From: Spirulina subsalsa FACHB-351
GTDB taxonomy: Bacteria > Cyanobacteriota > Cyanobacteriia > Cyanobacteriales > Spirulinaceae
Direction of reading: 5' to 3'
Length of the DNA: 35,185 nucleotides
NCBI RefSeq assembly: GCF_026130165.1
Contig: NZ_JAIHOM010000052.1
Span: forward strand, 1-35,185
Shown: positions 1-7,274 of the stretch, one piece after another
Layout: each line of letters begins with the position of its first letter
Numbering within the stretch: the first letter of the stretch is position 1
The notes under the pieces: generated by a model
Database searches by the model: none
The model's input: the letters and a program-made list of their open reading frames with translations, nothing else
Told to the model about the DNA's origin: nothing
Position numbers and translations under genes: made by a program

Positions 1-309
1 TGACTAGCCCTGCCACATTTAAGTCTTCATAGACGACCAAATCGTTAGATTGGATTAGGCGGAGTGCCACTCTTTTGGCAAACTCTTCTCGCTGCCGACT
101 TACTCTTAAATGTTGGCGAGCATATCGACCAACTTAAACTCTTGTCTCAGTCGTGTGTTGTACCGAAATAGCTCAGTCTTACCCACACCCCGATTGTCCA
201 TCCAGTAACGCAAGACTTTATTGCGGACGAACTGAGTTGTCCGAATGGCTTCGTCGATGGCTTCGACTTGATAAGGTTTGGGTTTGACCTTGTATTCGAG
301 AACCAACAT
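1..309 (-). pseudogene. tnpB: IS200/IS605-family TnpB remnant with internal deletion (runs off window)
   Basis: Reading leftwards, about 64 codons from the ATG at 309 give a TnpB N-terminus (starts MLVLEYKVKPKPYQ, then the AIRTTQFVRNKVLRYWMDN region where the protein first contacts its guide RNA). This frame stops near 107. In another frame, from about 115 to the window edge, the sequence reads HLRVSRQREEFAKRV, then VVYEDLNVAGLV, which is the TnpB stretch containing the second RuvC acidic residue (the E of YEDL). In intact TnpB of about 400 residues these two pieces lie roughly 150 residues apart, so the gene has an internal deletion joined out of frame and cannot encode an active nuclease. 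Family assignment rests on recalled TnpB motifs. The rest of the gene lies outside the window. Confidence 0.8.
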
Positions 310-339
310 TGTTTGACACTGGCTTGCTTGGTATCATTG

Positions 340-385
340 TAGCACTCCTAATGCCGCCCTGGAAGGGCGGGGCTTGAAACCCATT
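340..385 (-). mobile_element. Left-end hairpin of the IS200/IS605-type remnant
   Basis: A perfect 7-bp inverted repeat, CCGCCCT at 354-360 and AGGGCGG at 364-370 with a 3-base loop, lies just upstream of the tnpB start. IS200/IS605 elements carry such imperfect or perfect hairpins near their ends, where the single-strand transposase binds. The outer boundary is not resolved. A related hairpin with compensatory changes occurs at 28935-28951. Confidence 0.6.
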
Positions 386-400
386 ATTTTTGGTCAACTG

Positions 401-613
401 ATGATGACTCAAGGTTTAGGCGAAAAACAGCATCTCTTGCAGGATTTTCAGCATATTATCAGTGATTTGCTGGCACAAGGCGATCGCCAACAAAAACAAA
501 CAATCCAGCAAGTGGACAAAATGCGTCACGAGATCACCACGCTCCAAAATCGTTTGGAGCAGATGCACGCTGAATTGCAACATCTGGTGAGTCAATTAGG
601 AGAACGTTCCTAG
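401..613 (+). CDS. Small coiled-coil protein, function unknown
   Basis: I do not recognise this family. The product is about 70 residues from the ATG at 401 (or 404), rich in Gln, Leu, His and Glu, and soluble. The second half (about residues 35-65) has heptad-like spacing and is probably a coiled coil. No signal peptide or membrane segment is seen. The open frame extends back to a TTG at 374, but that codon lies at the edge of the IS left-end hairpin, and no convincing ribosome-binding site precedes either start. The insertion may therefore have removed the native 5' end or promoter. A single HIP1-like site lies within it. It is followed 172 bp later by the CAAD gene on the same strand. Confidence 0.5.
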   Translation: MMTQGLGEKQHLLQDFQHIISDLLAQGDRQQKQTIQQVDKMRHEITTLQNRLEQMHAELQHLVSQLGERS

Positions 614-745
614 AAATATTTGCTATAGTTCACGAGAATTCCCCGATTTCGAGACAGAAGTTCATTCCGGAGTTTGGGGTCTAATATTTGAGATAAGATC
701 AGCTAGGGTTGGTCAAGTCCGCTTTTTGTGTGTAGCACCAAAGCC

Positions 746-751
746 TACAAT
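746..751 (+). promoter_or_regulatory. Possible -10 box (TACAAT) for the CAAD gene
   Basis: TACAAT lies 35 bp before the start codon at 786, with a T-rich stretch (CTTTTTG) about 17 bp upstream but no good TTGACA match. This is weak evidence, based only on sequence resemblance and position. Confidence 0.3.
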
Positions 752-785
752 AGAGTTTGCCTTTCAGACTTAGGAGGAGAAATCC

Positions 786-1226
786 ATGGAAGAATCCAAC
801 GTAAAAACCGCCGACACCACACAAACCCCTGATATTAAGACAGAACCCTCTGGTGCGATCTCAACAACCCCCTCGGCCACTCCCCCCCTGAGTGATCAGC
901 CTTGGCAGGAATGGTTAGAGCCTGTTTTAGAGTTTTTAGGCAAGTTACCGGACTATTTGGGTAAGTTTTTCTCAGACTACAAGCAACCCCTGATTACGGT
1001 GGGTCTGATTGTGGCGGGTATTATTTCGGTGAAATTAACCCTAGCGCTGTTGTCTGCTATTAATGATGTCCCTCTGTTGGCTCCCATTTTTGAATTAGTC
1101 GGGATTGGATACACCGCTTGGTTTGTGTATCGGTATCTGTTGCAGTCCTCCACTCGTTCTGAGTTACTCACAGAATTTAATACACTCAAGGCTGAGATTT
1201 TAGGCACCGGCTCTAAAGAGAGTTAA
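786..1226 (+). CDS. CAAD-domain (CURT1-like) thylakoid membrane protein
   Basis: The protein has 146 residues. Residues 1-40 are polar, Thr/Pro-rich and probably disordered. They are followed by an amphipathic stretch (about 45-65) and two hydrophobic helices (about 73-95 and 98-117), then a short charged C-terminus. The order of SDYKQPLITVGLIVAG, then LLAPIFELVGIGY, then WFVYRYLL matches the CAAD family, first described as a membrane domain appended to some cyanobacterial aminoacyl-tRNA synthetases and homologous to plant CURT1, which curves grana margins. Here it stands alone, so a role in thylakoid membrane shape or organisation is the likely reading. A strong Shine-Dalgarno (TAGGAGGAG, 771-779) fixes the start. 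A hairpin terminator follows at 1272. Confidence 0.85.
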   Translation: MEESNVKTADTTQTPDIKTEPSGAISTTPSATPPLSDQPWQEWLEPVLEFLGKLPDYLGKFFSDYKQPLITVGLIVAGIISVKLTLALLSAINDVPLLAPIFELVGIGYTAWFVYRYLLQSSTRSELLTEFNTLKAEILGTGSKES

Positions 1227-1271
1227 TCTCTGGGGTTTGGGAACGGATTGAGTGATTTTTGAGTGCATGAG

Positions 1272-1300
1272 GGTGATGGGTGTTAACTCATCGCCTTTTT
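1272..1300 (+). terminator. Rho-independent terminator of the CAAD gene
   Basis: GGTGATG at 1272-1278 pairs with CATCGCC at 1289-1295 (one G-T wobble). It is followed directly by five T residues and then a further pyrimidine run. It lies 46 bp after the CAAD stop codon. Confidence 0.65.
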
Positions 1301-1333
1301 CCTTTTTTCCTCTCCGTCACTCTCGAACTAACT

Positions 1334-1451
1334 AGGGTTTGCTGAATAACTCTACTCGTGGGAATAGGGAATAGGTAATAGGGAATTGATAATTGCTCCC
1401 CTGCTCCCCTGCTCCCCTGCTCCCCTGCCCCCCCGCTCCCCTATTTCCTAT
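1334..1451. repeat. 19-bp motif plus GCTCCCCT octamer array (copy 1)
   Basis: AGGGTTTGCTGAATAACTC at 1334-1352 is followed by short GGGAATAGG-like repeats and then, from about 1394, by four to five tandem GCTCCCCT octamers. The block fills the gap between the convergent CAAD and HetZ-related genes and touches the 3' end of the latter. The same composite occurs at 17368 and 35107, and the octamer alone at about 25138. Confidence 0.75.
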
Positions 1452-2617
1452 TCCCCCCTTAATCCTTGGGCGATTTGATAAGCTTTGGTCCACTCTGACA
1501 TCACTTGAGATTTTTTGAGTTTGAGGGTTTTGGCGATCGCATCAATCCCCCGATTTTCCTTCAACTGACCGAGTATGTCTTGCTGGAGGGGAGTCAGACC
1601 CTGCCAAAACTGCTCCCATTGACTCAGGGTTAACCCTAAATTATGCTCCTTGAGGGAAATTTGTAGCCAATTGGCCACTAATTCAGGCCGACTCTTGAGG
1701 GCGAAGATTTTCACGGCATGGTAACTGACCTTTTCCCGGAGACGATAAACCTGTTTGACGGGAAGATTTAACTGTTGGGCGATCGCATCTTGAGAACAGC
1801 CTTGTAGATACAACCGTAGCCACGACACCGCTAGAGGTTCAACCTTTTCCAGTAAATACTGCTCAAACTCATCCTGTACCGTCTGACGGAGTAATTGCTG
1901 CTCTTCCCAGTCCTGTTGCTCTTGATAGCTTGTCACCGCTTCGGCATCCAACAGACTCACCGGAGAATCGGTTTCATCTACGGCAATTTCTTCCGAAATC
2001 ATTTTAATCCGTTCAGTTTGGGGAATCTGAGTCATGCCTCCCCGTTGAGAACGCCGGAGATAATTGACAAAACGATAGACCAATAAAGGCTGATTGCGAA
2101 TGGGACGCATACAGTATTCTTCCACCGAGGTTAAGAGTAATGTGTTGCGTAAGACCTTATCCTCAGTACATTCTCCAATCCAAGCGATCGCCGACTGAAT
2201 ATAGCGATCGCTGTTTAACATTTCCTGAATCACCTCTTGTAACACATCCGCCACCGCCCGCTTGCGATCGCGACTTAACGCCACCCAAGTCCGGATCTTA
2301 TTGCGCAGCACCACCAAAGACCCCAAACGATTGATCAAATTGCCATAGGCCCGACTCGGCGGCACCCCTAAATAGCGTTGCTTCAAAATACGGTAGCGAT
2401 ACTCCATCGCCTGTTTCGCAATCCGTTCCTGCCGAGCATCCAAACCCTCCCAGCGCGTCAAATCCTCACCCAGTAACCAACGAACAATACTGTTTCGGCG
2501 AGCTTCACTCAGATCAGGACAATCCACCCTTAAACACTGATCCCACGTCTGCTGGAGTTCCTCGACTAATCCATTCATGCTCTTTCTTTCCTTTAACCCC
2601 TGCTGGACAGTTTGCAT
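1448..2617 (-). CDS. HetZ-related cyanobacterial regulator-like protein
   Basis: The protein has about 389 residues from the ATG at 2617, which is preceded by GGGAG at good spacing; the open frame extends six codons further to a TTG without such a site. It is basic and mainly helical, with no signal or membrane segments. The most recognisable stretches are EEYCMRPIRNQPLLVYRFVNYLRRSQRGGM in the middle and two helix-turn-helix-like segments near the C-terminus (QDAIAQQLNLPVKQVYRLREK and IDAIAKTLKLKKSQVMSEW). This resembles proteins annotated as HetZ-related in cyanobacteria, including strains without heterocysts, so its presence does not imply heterocyst formation. HetZ itself acts early in heterocyst development in Anabaena. 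The name comes from remembered family sequence, not from a search. The gene is convergent with CAAD. Confidence 0.7.
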   Translation of the reverse strand: MQTVQQGLKERKSMNGLVEELQQTWDQCLRVDCPDLSEARRNSIVRWLLGEDLTRWEGLDARQERIAKQAMEYRYRILKQRYLGVPPSRAYGNLINRLGSLVVLRNKIRTWVALSRDRKRAVADVLQEVIQEMLNSDRYIQSAIAWIGECTEDKVLRNTLLLTSVEEYCMRPIRNQPLLVYRFVNYLRRSQRGGMTQIPQTERIKMISEEIAVDETDSPVSLLDAEAVTSYQEQQDWEEQQLLRQTVQDEFEQYLLEKVEPLAVSWLRLYLQGCSQDAIAQQLNLPVKQVYRLREKVSYHAVKIFALKSRPELVANWLQISLKEHNLGLTLSQWEQFWQGLTPLQQDILGQLKENRGIDAIAKTLKLKKSQVMSEWTKAYQIAQGLRGE

Positions 2618-2639
2618 CACAATCTCCCTTGGCAAAGCG

Positions 2640-3277
2640 AAACATTAACTATGCTCATTTCATCATCTTAGACCAAGGATCTCAGTGATCCTGCCAACCT
2701 CAACTCCCCCATAATCATCACCCCTCCCACCAGAAATCATCACACAGTTAACCTGATATATCTCGCCCCATTCCTCCCATTTTGATCTCCCTTATCTTGT
2801 GTTGAAGATCACAAAGCAGACAGTCCATGCCCCCATCTTGTCCCCCCCTTCCAAAGGGGGGCTTCCGGACGGATTTTCTTCCCCCCATCTTGTCCCCCCC
2901 TTCCAAAGGGGGGCTAGGGGGGATAAATGAACGCAGTGGGAAGAGGTGAGCTTTTCCCTCCGTTGAGTAGAATCCCCCTAAATCCCCCTTCCAAAGGGGG
3001 GCTAGGGGGGATACGTTTTGACAACTTATTCTGCATAATTGGTCATTGACTTGACAGAACCAACAAGAGTCATTACCATCGTCTCCAAGAATCTTTGAAG
3101 TTTCATCCCCAAAAGTTTCCCATTTGGCTAAAATTTCGTTAGACTCGAATGGGAAAAGTGAACTGGAACTTTGTCTCTCTAGTCAGACAGGTAAGTCTAG
3201 AGTAACCTGAGCGGTTAGGATTACAGCACTCGAAAGTTCATTTTTTCGTGTTCCCTGGTTAAGTGTGAGGAAGATTG
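2640..3277. other. Gene-free region upstream of the porins
   Basis: No convincing coding sequence is seen in these 640 bp. It holds the start region of the leftward HetZ-related gene, three copies of a C/G-rich palindromic repeat (2829-3014) and the leader of the first porin. The leader includes GGTTAGGATTACA at 3212-3224, which recurs upstream of the second porin at 5248-5260. I could not identify a clear promoter. Confidence 0.6.
2829..3014. repeat. Three dispersed C/G-rich palindromic repeats
   Basis: The core CCCCCTTCCAAAGGGGG occurs near 2845, 2896 and 2985, each able to form a stem of five to seven C-G pairs. Copies 1 and 2 share the lead-in CCCCCATCTTGTCCCC, and copies 2 and 3 share the tail GCTAGGGGGGATA. 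Copy 3 begins with AATCCCCCTAAATCCCCC. This is a multi-copy intergenic repeat family; no function is visible. Confidence 0.75.
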
Positions 3278-5041
3278 ATGTCTAAAAATATTAGAAAGGC
3301 TTTGTTAGCTGGACCCGCTACCTTCGGCGCGCTGCTAGCCGTTGCAGGTAACGCAGTCGCCAGTCCTATTTCCACGAACGACACTGATTTTGTGTCCGCT
3401 AGCGACCTGCTCCAGCAAATTGATAGCTATAGCTCTGAGGGAAGTGCCACCCTGGGTCAAGCCGGATTTACCGGAGCTTCCCAGTTTAGTGATGTTTCCC
3501 CCGGGGACTGGGCGTTCCAAGCGTTGGATGACCTCGTGCGTCGTTATGGCTGTTTAGCCGGTTATCCTGACGGAACCTTCCGGGGCAACCGCGCTTTAAG
3601 CCGTTATGAATTCGCCGCTGGTTTAAACGCTTGTTTACAACAAATTGAGCGCATCATTGCTGAAACCACTGCCGATTTTGTGACTCGCGAAGATTTAGAG
3701 GTGCTTCGCCGTCTGCTGCAAGAATTTGAAGCAGAATTAGTCACCTTGGGAACCCGTGTTGATAATCTGGAATCCCGCACCGCTTTCTTAGAAGACAACC
3801 AGTTCTCCACCACCACCAAATTGGTTGGGGAAGCCATCTTTAACTTAGATATTCCCTTTGGGAAACGGGCGAATCCTACGTTCTTGACCAATGATTTGGG
3901 ACCCTTTGGGACTGCCATTGGAAACAACAATGTTGCAATCGATGGAGATACTGTATTCACCGATGCCGCAGGGAATATTGTAGGCACCGCGATCGGTTTC
4001 CGCGAACCTCCTGCCCAACGGGGCATTGACAGCAACCTCGCTTTTTCTTACCGGGCGCGCTTAAACTTTGATACCAGCTTCTTCGGGACTGACCGCTTAC
4101 GCACCCGTCTCCAAGCTCGGAACAACCTGAACCTGTCCAGTGTAGAAAACTTGGGGACAGATATGCTCTCCCCCAACAACTACGGGAACAGCAACAACCA
4201 GGTTCAACTAAGCAAGTTGTGGTACTACTTCCCCTTGGGTCGGAATATCCGCTTCCACGTTGGGGCGCAAGGAATGGATATTGATGACATCATTGATTCT
4301 GCTTCCACCAACCCCTACGCTATTGATGGCTTACCCTTGGGTCTAGCCTACAACACCGCTTTCTATGATACCCAAGGGGCTGGACGCGCTGCTGTTGGGG
4401 CGAACATCAAGTTTAGCGATCGCATTGGTTTAGATATCGGTTACTTTGCGGGCAATGCCAATGAACCCACCCGTGGGATCTTTGGTGGCTCTTACGCCCT
4501 ACCTGTTCAGTTGAACTTTGACTGGGATCGGTTCAGATTGGCGTTAGGTTACTCCCGGACTTATGCTCCTAGCGGAGACGTATTCTTATCTGGTGTAGGC
4601 GATCGCTCCGCCGCTCCCTTTGGTCAAAACGCCACCTCCGGCAACCACTACCACCTAGCCGCTAGTTTCGACATCAGTCGCAGGGTGAACCTGAGTGGTT
4701 GGTTTGGTTACACCAGTGCTACTGGTGAAGCCACCCGTGCCGCTTTAGTGAAAGGTCGCAATGCCGATATCTGGAACTGGGGTGTGAACTTGGCCTTCCC
4801 CGACTTAGGGAAAGATGGGGCTGTGTTAGTCGCTGGTTTCAGCCAACTGCCCTACGCCAGCCACATCCAAAACCGTCCTAACGTGCGCAACGCTTCCTAC
4901 TTAGGGAACCTAGAGTATCGCTTCCCCGTGAACGATAACATCGAAATTGCTCCCGGTCTGTTCACCGTCTTGAATCCTCAAGGGGATGCTCGGAACGGCG
5001 CAGTTTGGGGTGCTTTACTCCGCACAACCTTCAGATTCTAA
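3278..5041 (+). CDS. SLH-domain outer-membrane porin (OprB/SomA type), copy 1
   Basis: The precursor has 587 residues. A signal peptide covers residues 1-28 (basic SKNIRKA, hydrophobic core, AVA cleavage site). Residues about 69-112 are a single S-layer-homology domain (FSDVSPGDWAFQALDDL, GYPDGTFRGNRALSRYEFAAGL). About 118-165 is a coiled coil, and from about 175 to the end lies a beta-barrel ending in the outer-membrane-type terminal Phe (TTFRF). This is the layout of cyanobacterial SomA/SomB-type major porins: the SLH domain grips peptidoglycan-linked polymer and the barrel passes small solutes or ions. Some databases call the family iron-uptake porin, and substrate cannot be told from sequence. 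The ATG at 3278 follows GAGGAAG (3267-3273); a TTG one codon earlier is less likely. A close paralogue follows. Confidence 0.9.
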   Translation: MSKNIRKALLAGPATFGALLAVAGNAVASPISTNDTDFVSASDLLQQIDSYSSEGSATLGQAGFTGASQFSDVSPGDWAFQALDDLVRRYGCLAGYPDGTFRGNRALSRYEFAAGLNACLQQIERIIAETTADFVTREDLEVLRRLLQEFEAELVTLGTRVDNLESRTAFLEDNQFSTTTKLVGEAIFNLDIPFGKRANPTFLTNDLGPFGTAIGNNNVAIDGDTVFTDAAGNIVGTAIGFREPPAQRGIDSNLAFSYRARLNFDTSFFGTDRLRTRLQARNNLNLSSVENLGTDMLSPNNYGNSNNQVQLSKLWYYFPLGRNIRFHVGAQGMDIDDIIDSASTNPYAIDGLPLGLAYNTAFYDTQGAGRAAVGANIKFSDRIGLDIGYFAGNANEPTRGIFGGSYALPVQLNFDWDRFRLALGYSRTYAPSGDVFLSGVGDRSAAPFGQNATSGNHYHLAASFDISRRVNLSGWFGYTSATGEATRAALVKGRNADIWNWGVNLAFPDLGKDGAVLVAGFSQLPYASHIQNRPNVRNASYLGNLEYRFPVNDNIEIAPGLFTVLNPQGDARNGAVWGALLRTTFRF

Positions 5042-5099
5042 ACTTGTTCTAGGTTGATGCCCAATCTTAAACACTTGGGAGTAATCACCTAAAATAGTC

Positions 5100-5126
5100 A
5101 AGGGGTGGGATTCCTTCCCACCCCTT
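5100..5126 (+). terminator. Hairpin terminator between the two porin genes
   Basis: A perfect 11-bp stem, AAGGGGTGGGA (5100-5110) with TCCCACCCCTT (5116-5126), closes a 5-base loop 59 bp after the first porin stop. The T-run after it is poor (GCTCTGTCT), so it may attenuate or stabilise the mRNA end rather than fully terminate. Confidence 0.65.
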
Positions 5127-5228
5127 GCTCTGTCTAAAGGCAAAAATTTCCTTATCAGGAATCTTTCGCAAAATGCAAGACTTTGCTATGATATGAGCTA
5201 AAATTCAGTGAAGTGTCTGATGGAAACG

Positions 5229-5234
5229 TATAAT
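5229..5234 (+). promoter_or_regulatory. Candidate -10 box (TATAAT) for the second porin
   Basis: A consensus TATAAT lies at 5229-5234 in the 400-bp gap between the porins. No good TTGACA sits 16-18 bp upstream (TTCAGT at 5204 is the nearest). If used, the transcript would have a roughly 200-nt leader before the ATG at 5443, containing GGTTAGGATTACA at 5248-5260 that is shared with the first porin's leader. Apart from this leader, I see no gene in 5127-5442. Confidence 0.4.
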
Positions 5235-5442
5235 TCATCTCTCTGGGGTTAGGATTACAATTTGTCAGTAGGGGGGGACACTCCCGAGTTAAAGCCCGAA
5301 GACCTTAACAATGTTGTCCCATTAGTTTAGTGGTTGATTTGGGAACCGGACGTTGTAACGCTTGCCGTCAGCGTCTGTGGGATGTCAAATTACTTACAAG
5401 TCTATTGTTTCGTTTTCCCTTGTGAAGTGTGAGGAAGTATTG

Positions 5443-7167
5443 ATGTCTAACAATTTGAGAAGAGCCTTATTAGCTGCACCTGCCACCCTTGGCGCGCTCT
5501 TGGCTGTTGCTGGGACGGCTGTTGCTAATCCGGTATCTACCAGCGACCTGCTGGAACAAGTTAATAGCTATACCACTGAAGGTAATACCACCTTGGGTCA
5601 ATCCGGGTTTCCTGGTGCTTCCCAGTTTGGTGATGTTTCCCCCGGGGACTGGGCGTTCCAAGCTTTAGATGACTTGGTGCGTCGTTATGGTTGTTTAGCG
5701 GGTTATCCTGACGGAACCTTCCGAGGCAACCGCGCCTTAAGTCGCTACGAGTTTGCGGCTGGGTTAAACGCTTGTTTACAGCAACTCGAACGCATCATTG
5801 CTGAAACCACTGCCGAGTTTGTCACTCGTGAAGATTTAGAAACCCTGCGCCGTCTCTTGCAAGAATTTGAAGCGGAATTAGTCACCTTGGGGACTCGCGT
5901 TGATAACTTAGAGTCTCGTACCAGCTTCTTGGAAGATAATCAGTTCTCCACCACCACCAAATTATTGGGGGAAGTGGTCTTTAACTTGGATGTTCCCTCC
6001 GGGAAACGGGCTGTTCCTACCTTTATCACGGGAACGACTGGCAACGGTCTGACCAATAATGGTTCTTTGGGCGACACCATTGTTACAGACGCAGCAGGTA
6101 ATGTGATTGCTTCCGAGGTAGGGTTCCGGGAACCCCCCCGTCAAGAGAAGATGGACAGCAATCTGGCATTTTCCTATCGGGCGCGTTTAAACTTTGATAC
6201 AAGCTTTGTAGGGTCTGACCGTTTGCGCACTCGCTTACAAGCTCGTAATGCTCGGAATTTAACGGATGTTGCCAATATTGGCACCGATGGCCTGCGTCCC
6301 GATCGTTATGGCAACAGCAACAATAGTGTTGAACTGAGCAAATTGTGGTACTACTTCCCTCTGGGACGGAACATCCGTTTCCATGTAGGGGCTACTGGGA
6401 TGAGTATTAATGACATCATTAATTCTTCTACCACCAGTCCTTACAGCAAAGATAGCTTACCTCTGGGGATGGTTCATAATCCCGCTTTCTTTGAAACTCA
6501 TGGCTCTGGTGGTGCAGCTGTGGGGGCTAATATCAAGTTGAGTGATAATTTGGCGTTAGATATTGGCTACTTTGCCGCCAATGCCAATGAGCCGGATGAA
6601 GGGCTGTTTGGGGGGAGTTATGCCCTGCCTGTGCAGTTGAGCTTCAAGTTATCTAACATCAGTATGGCGTTAGGGTACTCCCGCACCTATGCCCCCAGTG
6701 GTGCAGTGAATTTGACTGCAATTGGCGATCGCTCTCGGACTCCTTTTGGTCAGAATGCCACCTCTGGCAACCATTACCACCTCGCCGCCAGTGTTGATCT
6801 CGGTCGGGCCATGAACTTGAGTGGTTGGTTTGGTTACACCAACGCCATTGGGGAAGCCACCGAAGCCGCTTTAGTAAGGGGTCGGAGCGCGGACATCTGG
6901 AACTGGGGCATTAACTTAGCCTTCCCTGATTTAGGTCGCGATGGTGCTGTTTTAGTGACAGGTTTCAGTCAACTGCCCTACGCTAGCCACATTGAAAACC
7001 GTCCTAATGTGCGCAATGCGTCCTACTTAGGGAACTTAGAGTATCGTTTCCCTGTGAACGATAACATCGAGATTGCGCCCGGATTGTTCACCATCCTGAA
7101 TCCCCAAGGGGATGCTCGAAATGGGGCTGTTTGGGGGGCTTTACTCCGCACCACCTTTAAGTTCTAG
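5443..7167 (+). CDS. SLH-domain outer-membrane porin (OprB/SomA type), copy 2
   Basis: The precursor has 574 residues and is closely similar along its whole length to the preceding porin. It has a signal peptide (SNNLRRALLAAPATLGALLAV, then AVANP), the SLH domain in nearly identical form, a coiled coil, and a barrel ending TTFKF. The copies diverge mainly in the first barrel segments (about residues 175-225) and in surface-loop-like stretches, as expected for porins under changing selection. The open frame reaches back to a GTG- or TTG-type codon at 5362, but the ATG at 5443 aligns exactly with copy 1. Both share the roughly 25 bp before it, including GTGTGAGGAAG, so the duplication included the translation signal. 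A strong terminator follows at 7195. Confidence 0.9.
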   Translation: MSNNLRRALLAAPATLGALLAVAGTAVANPVSTSDLLEQVNSYTTEGNTTLGQSGFPGASQFGDVSPGDWAFQALDDLVRRYGCLAGYPDGTFRGNRALSRYEFAAGLNACLQQLERIIAETTAEFVTREDLETLRRLLQEFEAELVTLGTRVDNLESRTSFLEDNQFSTTTKLLGEVVFNLDVPSGKRAVPTFITGTTGNGLTNNGSLGDTIVTDAAGNVIASEVGFREPPRQEKMDSNLAFSYRARLNFDTSFVGSDRLRTRLQARNARNLTDVANIGTDGLRPDRYGNSNNSVELSKLWYYFPLGRNIRFHVGATGMSINDIINSSTTSPYSKDSLPLGMVHNPAFFETHGSGGAAVGANIKLSDNLALDIGYFAANANEPDEGLFGGSYALPVQLSFKLSNISMALGYSRTYAPSGAVNLTAIGDRSRTPFGQNATSGNHYHLAASVDLGRAMNLSGWFGYTNAIGEATEAALVRGRSADIWNWGINLAFPDLGRDGAVLVTGFSQLPYASHIENRPNVRNASYLGNLEYRFPVNDNIEIAPGLFTILNPQGDARNGAVWGALLRTTFKF

Positions 7168-7194
7168 GCATCACTTCTACCATCAAGGTTGACG

Positions 7195-7222
7195 AAAAAG
7201 GGGGGATTTTTCCCCCTTTTTT
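7195..7222. terminator. Bidirectional Rho-independent terminator between porin 2 and pcrA
   Basis: AAAAAGGGGGGA at 7195-7206 pairs with TCCCCCTTTTTT at 7211-7222 around a TTTT loop. T-runs form on both strands, so it can serve the rightward porin and the leftward pcrA, which converge here. Confidence 0.8.
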
Positions 7223-7274
7223 GGCTCTGTTTTCCTCCTACTGCTCAAGGCGCAAGAGGTTTGATAAAGCAGCG

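Noticed and set aside
1448-2617. Heterocyst formation inferred from the HetZ-related gene
   Set aside because: HetZ-related proteins also occur in non-heterocystous cyanobacteria; one gene is not evidence for differentiation.
3604-4035. 143-residue leftward frame inside the first porin
   Set aside because: It is antisense to a clear gene, is Ser/Arg/Lys-biased as expected for a shadow frame, and has no own signals.
5362-5442. 27-residue N-terminal extension of the second porin
   Set aside because: The paralogue starts at the equivalent of 5443, with a conserved Shine-Dalgarno and signal peptide there.
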